A stretch of 64,000 bases of DNA from Macrococcoides equi (GTDB lineage: Bacteria; Bacillota; Bacilli; Staphylococcales; Staphylococcaceae). The position numbers and the translations under genes are program-made. Under the pieces are notes generated by a model. That model was not told the DNA's origin. It ran no database searches and was given only the letters and a program-made list of their open reading frames with translations. Each line of letters starts with the position of its first letter. Positions within the stretch are counted from its first letter, which is position 1. Of the stretch, positions 9,202-15,648 are shown piece after piece. The stretch lies in NCBI RefSeq assembly GCF_047425865.1, contig NZ_CP179735.1; one strand, given 5' to 3'.

Positions 9202-9317
9202 TATAAATTCTATTTTTACATAAGACTGTATTAAGCTTACGTCAAATATTTAAGATATGAGTTTAATCTGAAATATAATTAATGAATTAAAAATTAGAAG
9301 TTGTTATAACTAATTAG

Positions 9318-9350
9318 ACACTTGCTATTAATTTAGTAAGTGTTTTTTTT
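9318..9350 (+). terminator. Terminator inside the non-coding part of the element
   Basis: A 9-bp stem (9318-9326 with 9335-9343, one wobble) with an 8-base loop runs into eight T residues. It isolates the downstream promoter at 9377 from upstream transcription. Confidence 0.82.
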
Positions 9351-9376
9351 GGCCCAAACGTTGATATTACTAGGAG

Positions 9377-9405
9377 TTGACAAAAAAATATACCTATGGT
9401 ACAAT
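9377..9405 (+). promoter_or_regulatory. Strong sigma-A promoter upstream of the replication-like gene
   Basis: TTGACA (9377-9382), a 17-base spacer and TACAAT (9400-9405) make a near-consensus promoter. Transcription should start near 9412, leaving a leader of about 300 bases before the gene at 9714. Confidence 0.85.
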
Positions 9406-9713
9406 ATTTTTTATTAAATATCGCCTTAACTCAATTATATCAACTAAAAATATCTGAGTCAACGATATTTTGAAAATATTTTAAAGTTTTTTAGATTGGA
9501 GATGATTATATTTGAATGTGTTATAAATTTTTAGGCTAGGTTTGAAGTTGCTATGTAATGACACTATAGGGCAGAGGTCAGCAATATCACAACTTTCAAC
9601 CGAATTATTTCGCAGAAATTTCAATTATTGGTGTACAAAAATTTACAGTCGAAAGCCGAAAAGCGACATTAATTTACAGTCGGCTATTAAAAATTTGATA
9701 AGGAGAGATGTGA
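9406..9713 (+). other. 300-base leader with direct and inverted repeats
   Basis: The leader holds two copies of AATTTACAGTCG (9640-9651 and 9671-9682, 31 bases apart) and an inverted repeat AGCCGA (9654-9659) / TCGGCT (9680-9685). A possible 71-codon frame from TTG 9542 has no ribosome binding site and overlaps the next gene, so it is not called. The repeats could be binding sites for the downstream protein or part of an RNA control structure. Confidence 0.5.
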
Positions 9714-10748
9714 ATGACAACATCAGCAACAAGAGAAGTAAGATATGTACAACGTGAAGATATTATTGATCTAACAAACGGAGAGATTAATCCCGAGAAT
9801 TATGAAATTAGAAAAACATACGCAACGTACACGCCGAGTAAATATGAAAATCTTACATATAAAGAACGTAATCCAAACGGAATTACTTTCTTTCATTTAA
9901 TGATTGAAAATGAAGCAGATATTCAAAAGAAATTTAATTTGAACATGATTGAATTAGGGCGATTAATGATGTTATTTACTTATGCGAGTTATAGAGATAG
10001 TTCAAATAGAATGTATTTAAGAAACGACAACGGTAAGCCTATCACTTACAAGGGACTAGATGAAATATTAAAAATAAATAAAAGAAGTCTTAGAGATACA
10101 ATAAAGAAATTTATGAAGAATGAAATACTATTTTATGATGAAGATAAAAAGCAATATTATTTTACGGATCAGATAATTCACAGGGGAGAAATGAACAAGA
10201 GTACCAAAAGAAAAAAAGCTAAACCACCCTATCGGTTTTATAATGAGCCTATCCGAGAAATCTATAACGCATTAAATGATATTCAAAATAATAAATCAAA
10301 ATTATTGGGACTATTAATGTGTATTACTCCATACATTAAATTAATTGATAACATAGCAATTCAATTAGAAAGACAATCAAGCAACAATGTGCTTGTAATT
10401 TCAGAGTACGACAAGATTAATGAAAGATATGAAGCTATATCACAAAAGATGTTAGCAGAACGTTTACATATAACTGAAAAATCACTAATTACATATTTTA
10501 AAGAATTGAATGAAGTTGCAAAGCAAACAACAGGCAAACACTTAATTTATAAATATAAGGAATCATTACAGGCATACGGTCAGCGATATAAATATACAAA
10601 GGAAGCTATAGTAATCAATCCACGATACACATACTCAAGTGATGAGCAGTCGAGCAAATACAGGAATTTAGTAAATGCAATAGAGAAAGCAGAGGGTAAC
10701 ATATTAGAGTTGAAAGAAAATAATAAAGAAAATGAGGAATCGAATTAA
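9714..10748 (+). CDS. Winged-helix replication- or transcription-like protein of the ackA element
   Basis: A 344-residue protein I cannot assign to a named family. It appears to contain two DNA-binding segments: one around residues 95-150 (ITYKGLDEILKINKRSLRDT, then a wing with YYFTDQIIHRGEM) and another around 235-270 (QKMLAERLHITEKSLITYFK). This double winged-helix layout, with a YRFYNEPIREIYNAL link, is seen in phage and plasmid replication initiators and phage transcription factors of Firmicutes. GGAG is spaced eight bases before the ATG. It is served by the promoter at 9377 and followed two bases later by an HNH endonuclease gene. The replication role is inference from layout. Confidence 0.6.
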   Translation: MTTSATREVRYVQREDIIDLTNGEINPENYEIRKTYATYTPSKYENLTYKERNPNGITFFHLMIENEADIQKKFNLNMIELGRLMMLFTYASYRDSSNRMYLRNDNGKPITYKGLDEILKINKRSLRDTIKKFMKNEILFYDEDKKQYYFTDQIIHRGEMNKSTKRKKAKPPYRFYNEPIREIYNALNDIQNNKSKLLGLLMCITPYIKLIDNIAIQLERQSSNNVLVISEYDKINERYEAISQKMLAERLHITEKSLITYFKELNEVAKQTTGKHLIYKYKESLQAYGQRYKYTKEAIVINPRYTYSSDEQSSKYRNLVNAIEKAEGNILELKENNKENEESN

Positions 10749-10750
10749 AT

Positions 10751-11272
10751 ATGACACCATTACTAACACAAGAACAACTACAAAAAAGATTAAACTTATT
10801 ACTAGCTTTGGATCATGCTAGAAAAGTAGAAGAAAGTAAGCAGAAGATATTTTATGCTTCAGTTTATGGAGATGTCTACAGTATGCACAAGAAAACAAAG
10901 TTAGTGAAATTATTAAAAAAACAAATAAGTATACAAGGCTATCATCGTGTAATGATTAATGGAAAAAATAAACGTATTCAAAGATTAGTAGCAAAAGCAT
11001 ACCTTGAAGATTATACAGAGCAATTACAAGTAAATCATATAGATGGAAATAAATTAAATAACCGTTTAGATAACTTGGAAATGTGTACAAACGCAGATAA
11101 TAACAAACACAGAAAAATTAAAAATCATGATGATGTTAAAGTTATAGTAAGTATTCAACAGTTAAATAATCTTGAGTTGTATTTAGATACCGATGATTAT
11201 GAAGTTACTACAATGATGTTGAGCAATTACGGAAACATGATACTAGAAAAAATGCCAATTTTACATAAGTAA
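10751..11272 (+). CDS. HNH homing-type endonuclease
   Basis: A 173-residue protein. Its central part carries the HNH_3-type motif: VNHIDGNKLNNRLDNLEMCT with the following NADNNKHRK, preceded by the NUMOD-like GYHRVMINGKNKRIQRLVAKAYLE segment. Such proteins cut DNA and are common in phage genomes as free-standing homing endonucleases; some phages use HNH enzymes in packaging. It follows the winged-helix gene by two bases and so is probably co-transcribed. The ribosome binding site is weak, suggesting coupling to the upstream gene. A terminator lies just downstream. Confidence 0.85.
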   Translation: MTPLLTQEQLQKRLNLLLALDHARKVEESKQKIFYASVYGDVYSMHKKTKLVKLLKKQISIQGYHRVMINGKNKRIQRLVAKAYLEDYTEQLQVNHIDGNKLNNRLDNLEMCTNADNNKHRKIKNHDDVKVIVSIQQLNNLELYLDTDDYEVTTMMLSNYGNMILEKMPILHK

Positions 11273-11294
11273 CACCTTATAAATACATAATATA

Positions 11295-11340
11295 AAAGCC
11301 CCTTTTAACTTTAACATGTCAATTAGGGCTTTCTCCTTTT
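11295..11340. terminator. Terminator between convergent HNH and coiled-coil genes
   Basis: AAAGCCC (11295-11301) pairs with GGGCTTT (11326-11332) over a long loop, followed by a T-rich run. The long loop makes it less certain than the others. Confidence 0.5.
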
Positions 11341-11527
11341 AAATATTAAATTCTAAATACTCATCTTTAAGTCCTTTAGACTTAATGAAGTCTTGCATGT
11401 CTTTATAGTCAGATTGTAACTGGTCATTATCTTTTTTCAATTCGTTGAAGTCGTACTCAATGCTAACGAATTTATCGTAAATATCATTTAATTCTTTCTT
11501 TAAATCTTCTTTGTTACTCATAGTCAT
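11339..11527 (-). CDS. Small predicted coiled-coil protein
   Basis: A 62-residue acidic and lysine-rich protein, almost entirely helical, with a heptad-like pattern from about residue 5 to 50 (LKKELNDIYDKFVSIEYDF). AAAGGGG is placed about ten bases before the ATG; a second ATG two codons later is also possible. No family is recognised. It lies in the element, convergent with the HNH gene and downstream of the serine recombinase on the same strand, so the two may share a transcript. Confidence 0.6.
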   Translation of the reverse strand: MTMSNKEDLKKELNDIYDKFVSIEYDFNELKKDNDQLQSDYKDMQDFIKSKGLKDEYLEFNI

Positions 11528-11589
11528 ATTGATAATTCCCCTTTAAAATTAAATTTTTATTTATATTGATGGTGCATTGGTGCTTACAG

Positions 11590-11608
11590 ATACGATTTTA
11601 AATCGTAT
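11590..11608. repeat. Perfect palindrome downstream of the serine recombinase gene
   Basis: ATACGATTT and AAATCGTAT flank one central base. Outer arms GTGCTTA (about 11579-11585) and TAAGCAC (about 11639-11645) enclose it. It may be a terminator-like structure or a recombinase or regulator site. Confidence 0.5.
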
Positions 11609-11667
11609 TAATGAGTGATTATGCGACTAGATTAATTTTAAGCACATAAAATTAGAATGTCAGACGG

Positions 11668-12264
11668 TTATTTAGTAACTTTCTTTAATTCGTGATAGAA
11701 AGTTGAACGTTTAACACCTGTAACTTTCAAAATATCTGAAACACTCATCATATTTGTGTCACGATTGTTATATAAATCAATTGCTTTCTTAATATCCTTA
11801 TCACTTGATGAGCCTTTACGTCCCATATGTTTACCCTCTTTTTTTGCACGTTCTCTACCCTCTGAAGTTCTTTCAACTATTAGATCACGTTCAAATTGAG
11901 CGAATGAGCCTAATATATTAAATAATAGTGTATTTAATGAATTACTATCATTAGCACTGAAAGTCATGTTTTCATTAAGAAATTGTACTGAAACACCTTT
12001 TTGATTTAAATCAGATACAATTTTATTAAGATCACTTATAGAACGAGCAAGACGAGAAATGTTTGAAACAAGAATTGTATCACCTTTTCTTGAGTGTTTT
12101 ATCATGTCTTGTAATTGAGTTCTTTTAGCAGTACTTGTTGCAGTCACTTTTTCTTTATAAATATTATCAGGATCAGCACCATTTTCGATTAAGATTTTGA
12201 TTTGATTTTCTAAACTGTCATTTTGTTTATTAGTAGTTGATACACGAGCATATCCTATTTTCAT
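11668..12264 (-). CDS. Serine recombinase, resolvase/invertase type
   Basis: A 198-residue small serine recombinase. The catalytic domain begins MKIGYARVST with nucleophile Ser9; the conserved SRLARSISDL and the long helix with FAQFERDLIVERT follow, and the last 45 residues form a helix-turn-helix (SDILKVTGVKRSTFYHEL). These enzymes resolve plasmid multimers, complete transposition or invert DNA. The ATG at 12264 is preferred over the one at 12273, since AAGGA is spaced nine bases from the former and only two from the latter. An inverted repeat overlaps its 5' end (12277-12334), consistent with a recombination or autoregulation site. Confidence 0.9.
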   Translation of the reverse strand: MKIGYARVSTTNKQNDSLENQIKILIENGADPDNIYKEKVTATSTAKRTQLQDMIKHSRKGDTILVSNISRLARSISDLNKIVSDLNQKGVSVQFLNENMTFSANDSNSLNTLLFNILGSFAQFERDLIVERTSEGRERAKKEGKHMGRKGSSSDKDIKKAIDLYNNRDTNMMSVSDILKVTGVKRSTFYHELKKVTK

Positions 12265-12276
12265 CTTTATCATTCC

Positions 12277-12334
12277 TTTGTCTAAAAGTCTATTATCTTT
12301 TACATTTTTAATTATAGACTATCTTTTAGACAAA
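12277..12334. promoter_or_regulatory. Candidate recombination/operator site of the serine recombinase
   Basis: TTTGTCTAAAAG (12277-12288) is repeated as its perfect reverse complement at 12323-12334, 34 bases apart. Inner TCTAT/ATAGA segments extend the symmetry. It lies directly upstream of the recombinase start, where resolvase sites and autoregulatory operators normally sit. A separate 12-base palindrome AAGTGTACACTT lies at 12384-12395. Confidence 0.6.
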
Positions 12335-12478
12335 TATAAGCCCTATTTTCGCTTATTTTTTAGTAGTTTTTAAAGTAGTGCATAAGTGTACACTTTTAGA
12401 TTTTAAAAATTTAATTTAATTTACAGTTCTTATTATGATATTCTAAAAATGTATTTATCAAATAAAAGGGGATAGGGT

Positions 12479-13396
12479 ATGAAAGTTTTGAAATTGTTAA
12501 CAACATTATCAATAACTAGCTTAATTCTTTTAAGCGGATGTAATTTTAAAAGTGAAACAAAAGAGAATTTTAAAGAAGAAAATAGAAATCAAACTGATAG
12601 TAAAAATTCAAAAAAGAAAATCAAACAATTAAACGTCACTCAGTTGGAAAAGGAATTAAAAAAACAAAAAGTATATATTGAAAAAGTTAAATTTGTAAGT
12701 AAAAATACTGTAGATCAATATATTAGAACATGGGATCAAATAATCCCATCTGTTAAAAATAATAGTAAAGACGATATAAAAAATATTGTTATAGGAGTTG
12801 TTGGTTGGGATTCAAATGGATTACCTTTGAAACCAGATTTTGCTTTAGTTATGGGTGGTCAAGAAGATTATCTAATAAAAGTAAAGATAGAAAATGTAAA
12901 TATGATTCCTAACAGTTTAAAAGAAGACATAGTTTTTAATAAAAAAGATGAGCAAGATATAGAATTTTACAAATTTATTGTCTTATCTTATGAAGATTAT
13001 AATGGGAAAATATGGGATAATCCGTTAATTGATGATTTTGAACAGATTTATAGTGGAAAACGATTGAAAGATATTAAAGGAAACGAAAAGACTATATTTA
13101 ATATTTATAATGATAAAATTGATAATAATGTGAGTGATAAAACATTAGAACAAAAAAATCAAATTCCTAATAATAATCAAATTATAAGTGATGAAAAAAG
13201 AGTAGGTAATCATGATGATACTAAGAGTGTAGATTCAAATTCTGATGAAATAAATAGTGTAGAAGAGATAAATACCTACGAACAAGTGGATGATGATGCT
13301 CAAGAAAGAGAATTTGAAGAGTTAAGTATAGAACAAGAAAATAGATGGAATGAAACGGAAAAATCAATAGAAGAATTATTAAGTGAGGAAAGCTAA
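12479..13396 (+). CDS. Predicted lipoprotein of the ackA element
   Basis: A 305-residue protein with a clear lipoprotein signal: MKVLKLL start, hydrophobic core and lipobox LLSGC, cysteine at residue 21. Residues 50-195 form a folded domain with strands around NIVIGVVGWDSNGLPLKPDF, a pattern like Bacillus and Staphylococcus surface domains of unknown function (DUF5780-like, tentative). Residues 200-305 are low complexity, Asn-, Asp- and Glu-rich. AAAAGGGG precedes the ATG. It is probably attached to the outer face of the membrane. As the largest non-mobility gene in the element, it is the main candidate cargo; its function is not known. Confidence 0.7.
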   Translation: MKVLKLLTTLSITSLILLSGCNFKSETKENFKEENRNQTDSKNSKKKIKQLNVTQLEKELKKQKVYIEKVKFVSKNTVDQYIRTWDQIIPSVKNNSKDDIKNIVIGVVGWDSNGLPLKPDFALVMGGQEDYLIKVKIENVNMIPNSLKEDIVFNKKDEQDIEFYKFIVLSYEDYNGKIWDNPLIDDFEQIYSGKRLKDIKGNEKTIFNIYNDKIDNNVSDKTLEQKNQIPNNNQIISDEKRVGNHDDTKSVDSNSDEINSVEEINTYEQVDDDAQEREFEELSIEQENRWNETEKSIEELLSEES

Positions 13397-13433
13397 TAAC
13401 AATTTGAGAAATGAAGGAGAAAATAAATCAATA

Positions 13434-13463
13434 TTGACACTAAGCATTACTATAAGATAAAAT
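13434..13463 (+). promoter_or_regulatory. Outward-facing promoter at the right end of the element
   Basis: TTGACA (13434-13439), an 18-base spacer and TAAAAT (13458-13463) form a good sigma-A promoter. Transcription would start near 13470 and run through the right repeat to the old ackA terminator. In an excised circle the same promoter would point across the joined attachment site into the integrase. Confidence 0.65.
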
Positions 13464-13485
13464 TTACATAAATAATCAATAGAAA

Positions 13486-13632
13486 ATGCTGAGAAAAACA
13501 ATGGCTTACGTGGTAAAGAAGCATTCATCTCAACTGATGATTCTCGTGTAAAAGTTATGGTCATCCCAACAGATGAGGAAGTAATGATAGCACGTGACGT
13601 AATGGAATTCGGTAAATTAGGTTAATTAAAAA
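13486..13632 (+). repeat. Right attachment repeat, orphan 3' end of ackA
   Basis: This is an exact copy of 6328-6474: the last 47 codons of ackA with stop and seven further bases. It has no start or ribosome binding site and is a non-coding remnant. The adjacent native terminator indicates that this is the original chromosomal end of ackA. Confidence 0.92.
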
Positions 13633-13636
13633 TATC

Positions 13637-13672
13637 AAGACTGGCTATTTTTATGAATAGCCAGTCTTTTTG
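13637..13672 (+). terminator. Original ackA terminator, displaced by the element
   Basis: A perfect 13-bp stem (13637-13649 with 13656-13668) with a 6-base loop and a T tract. It follows the ackA remnant by four bases, the position expected of the native ackA terminator. Confidence 0.9.
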
Positions 13673-13695
13673 TTTATCTACAATTTAATATACTA

Positions 13696-13782
13696 TTAAT
13701 GCTGCTTATGATTTTTTCTTTTTAAATCTTCATGAGCCATGTAAAAACAAACACATATTGAAATGATAATTGCAAGTTCCAT
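13696..13782 (-). CDS. 28-residue predicted membrane peptide
   Basis: The peptide reads MELAIIISICVCFYMAHEDL, then a basic, histidine-containing tail, then stop: one membrane segment with a charged end. A strong AGGAGGTGG (13788-13796 on the other strand) sits five bases before the ATG, which is the main reason to believe in it. It lies directly downstream of the universal stress protein gene on the same strand and probably shares its transcript. No function is known. Confidence 0.65.
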   Translation of the reverse strand: MELAIIISICVCFYMAHEDLKRKNHKQH

Positions 13783-13809
13783 TATTACCACCTCCTATGA
13801 GTTCCGTTG

Positions 13810-14307
13810 CTATTTGTTTTGATCCATAAATTCTTTTGTTGCAACTTCTGGTTCAAAGTTATCTGGCATCGTTTCAGTTCTGACAACAAGGACATCACAT
13901 TCCGCATGTCTAACGATTGCTTCAGACACTGATCCGATGATAAAGCGTTCTACTGCATTTAATCCTGTAGATCCACACATAATAAGATCAGCATTTAATT
14001 TTTGAGCGATTTTTTTAGGGATGATTGTTTTTGGTGAACCGTACTCAATTAATGTTTCTACAGCTGTAACACCACGTGATTGTGCAACTTTTTTATATCC
14101 ATTTAATAATGACTCTGCAAATTGTGTTGCACGTTCTGAGATTGAACGGTCATATGCTTCTACGCTTGCATAGCTTCTTGTATCAATTACGTTGATGATA
14201 TGGAGTTTTGCATCATTACGTTTAGCAACCTCAACTGCCTTATCAAAAGCCCACTCCGCTTCACTTGATCCATCGACTGCAATTAAAATATTTTTATAGA
14301 CTAACAT
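13810..14307 (-). CDS. Universal stress protein, UspA family
   Basis: A 165-residue UspA-fold protein. The nucleotide-binding features are present: ILIAVDGSSEAEWAF at the start and GSTGLNAVERFIIGSVSEAIVRHAECDVLVVR near the end, the G-x2-G-x9-G-S pattern of ATP-binding members. The ATG at 14307 is chosen because GGAGGG lies seven bases upstream; an ATG 12 codons earlier has none. It is convergent with the displaced ackA terminator and divergent from ald, a conserved staphylococcal arrangement. Confidence 0.9.
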   Translation of the reverse strand: MLVYKNILIAVDGSSEAEWAFDKAVEVAKRNDAKLHIINVIDTRSYASVEAYDRSISERATQFAESLLNGYKKVAQSRGVTAVETLIEYGSPKTIIPKKIAQKLNADLIMCGSTGLNAVERFIIGSVSEAIVRHAECDVLVVRTETMPDNFEPEVATKEFMDQNK

Positions 14308-14490
14308 ATTAATCCCTCCACTTATTATTTTCTTCACTATCATTATAGCACTTAAAATGTATGATGGATGTGATTAAGTTATCATTTTTGGTTTATTCAG
14401 AAAACTGAGAAAAAAGATTTTACTTTTTGCGGTAAAGTGTTAATATAGTCATGTAAGCGTTATTATTTATTATTAAGGGGATGAATTGTA

Positions 14491-15606
14491 ATGTTAATTG
14501 GTATTCCAAAAGAGATTAAAAACAACGAGAATCGCGTCGGTTTGACACCTGCCGGAGTTCATGCACTTGTAGAAAATGGTCATACTGTTCGCGTTGAAAC
14601 AGGTGCTGGAATCGGTTCGTATTTCAATGATGAAGATTATAAAGAAGTAGGGGCTGAAATTGTATCTGTAGAACAGGCTTGGGATACAGAGATGGTCATT
14701 AAGGTAAAGGAACCTTTAGAATCGGAGTTTAAATATTTCAAAGAAGGATTAATTCTTTTCACATACTTACATTTAGCGCCTGAAGTTGCGTTAACAAATG
14801 CCTTACTTGAGAAGAAGGTTGTTGGTATTGCTTATGAGACTGTTCAATTACCGACTGGTGGTTTGCCTCTACTTTCTCCGATGAGTGAAGTCGCAGGACG
14901 TATGGCAACTCAAATTGGTGCACAATTCTTACAAAAGACAAATGGCGGTAAAGGTATCCTGTTAGCAGGAGTTCCAGGTGTTGATAAAGGCCGCGTAACA
15001 ATTATTGGTGGGGGTCAAGCAGGTACAAATGCAGCGAAAATGGCTGTTGGGTTAGGTGCTCAAGTTACAATATTAGATTTATCACCAGTCCGTCTACAAC
15101 AGTTAGATGATTTATTTGGTAATCAAGTACAAACACTAATGTCAACACCATTAAATATTGCTGAATCAGTTAAGAATAGTGACTTAGTGATTGGGGCGGT
15201 ATTAATTCCTGGTGCAAAAGCGCCTAAATTAGTAACAGAAGAAATGATTAGATCAATGAATCCTGGTTCAGTTGTAATCGATATTGCAATTGACCAAGGC
15301 GGAATCTTTGAAACTTCTGATCGCATCACGACACATGATGACCCTACATTCATCAAACATGATGTTGTTCATTACTCAGTAGCAAATATGCCAGGTGCTG
15401 TACCACGTACTTCTACAATGGCATTATCAAATGCAACAATTCCATATGCATTACAAATTGCGAATAAAGGTTATAAACAAGCAGCATTAGACAATGAAGC
15501 AATTCTTAAAGGGTTTAACACTTTAGATGGCCATGTAACATTTAAAGCAGTAGCAGATGACCAAGGTCTAGAGTATGTGGAAGCAAAATCTTTATTAAAT
15601 CAATAG
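14491..15606 (+). CDS. ald: Alanine dehydrogenase
   Basis: A 371-residue enzyme of normal length that interconverts L-alanine and pyruvate plus ammonia with NAD. Visible features: the N-terminal MLIGIPKEIKNNENRVGLTP block, VKVKEPL with the substrate-binding lysine, the LAPE loop, and the Rossmann GGGQAGTNAAKMAVGLGAQVT near residue 175. AAGGGG precedes the ATG. It ends in a bidirectional terminator shared with the convergent peptidase gene. Confidence 0.95.
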   Translation: MLIGIPKEIKNNENRVGLTPAGVHALVENGHTVRVETGAGIGSYFNDEDYKEVGAEIVSVEQAWDTEMVIKVKEPLESEFKYFKEGLILFTYLHLAPEVALTNALLEKKVVGIAYETVQLPTGGLPLLSPMSEVAGRMATQIGAQFLQKTNGGKGILLAGVPGVDKGRVTIIGGGQAGTNAAKMAVGLGAQVTILDLSPVRLQQLDDLFGNQVQTLMSTPLNIAESVKNSDLVIGAVLIPGAKAPKLVTEEMIRSMNPGSVVIDIAIDQGGIFETSDRITTHDDPTFIKHDVVHYSVANMPGAVPRTSTMALSNATIPYALQIANKGYKQAALDNEAILKGFNTLDGHVTFKAVADDQGLEYVEAKSLLNQ

Positions 15607-15648
15607 AAAAATTGAGCACCCATTTTTATGGGGTGCTCAATTTTTTAT
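15607..15648. terminator. Bidirectional terminator between ald and pepQ
   Basis: A long stem around GAGCACCC / GGGTGCTC, flanked by A and T runs on its two sides, serves both convergent genes. Confidence 0.9.

Larger units (their letters stand above)
8088..9376. other. AT-rich region without intact genes in the ackA element
   Basis: About 1.3 kb with stops in all frames and no open reading frame worth calling. Visible structure: a 7-bp inverted repeat TAGCAAT/ATTGCTA at 8440-8465, two copies of a TTATCCCTTG motif (about 8525 and 8806), T-rich tracts at 8540-8610, a broken small gene (9085-9201) and a terminator (9318-9350). It may hold a decayed gene, a replication origin or a non-coding RNA; nothing seen here decides among them. 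Confidence 0.5.
6328..13632. mobile_element. Integrative element inserted at the 3' end of ackA
   Basis: The element is bounded by perfect 147-bp direct repeats and is 7,158 bp long counted as one repeat copy plus interior. Next to the left repeat is a tyrosine integrase reading inward. Interior content is a small lipoprotein, about 1.3 kb without genes, a winged-helix protein and HNH endonuclease, a coiled-coil protein, a serine recombinase and a larger lipoprotein. No conjugation, capsid, terminase, resistance or known defence gene is present. Integration at a gene 3' end with repair of the coding sequence is the usual behaviour of tyrosine integrases. The pairing of a replication-like gene with a resolvase suggests a plasmid-like or phage-satellite-like origin; which one is not settled. 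Confidence 0.9.

Noticed and set aside
9542..9757. 71-codon frame from TTG upstream of the winged-helix gene
   Set aside because: No ribosome binding site, rare start, and it overlaps the start of a well-supported gene in another frame.
13379..13564. Minus-strand frame at the right repeat, similar to one antisense to ackA at 6206-6406
   Set aside because: Both are shadows of the ackA coding strand; the likeness is only because the 147-bp segment is duplicated.
14344..14490. CodY-like sequence upstream of ald
   Set aside because: Four mismatches to the 15-base consensus in AT-rich DNA is not above background.
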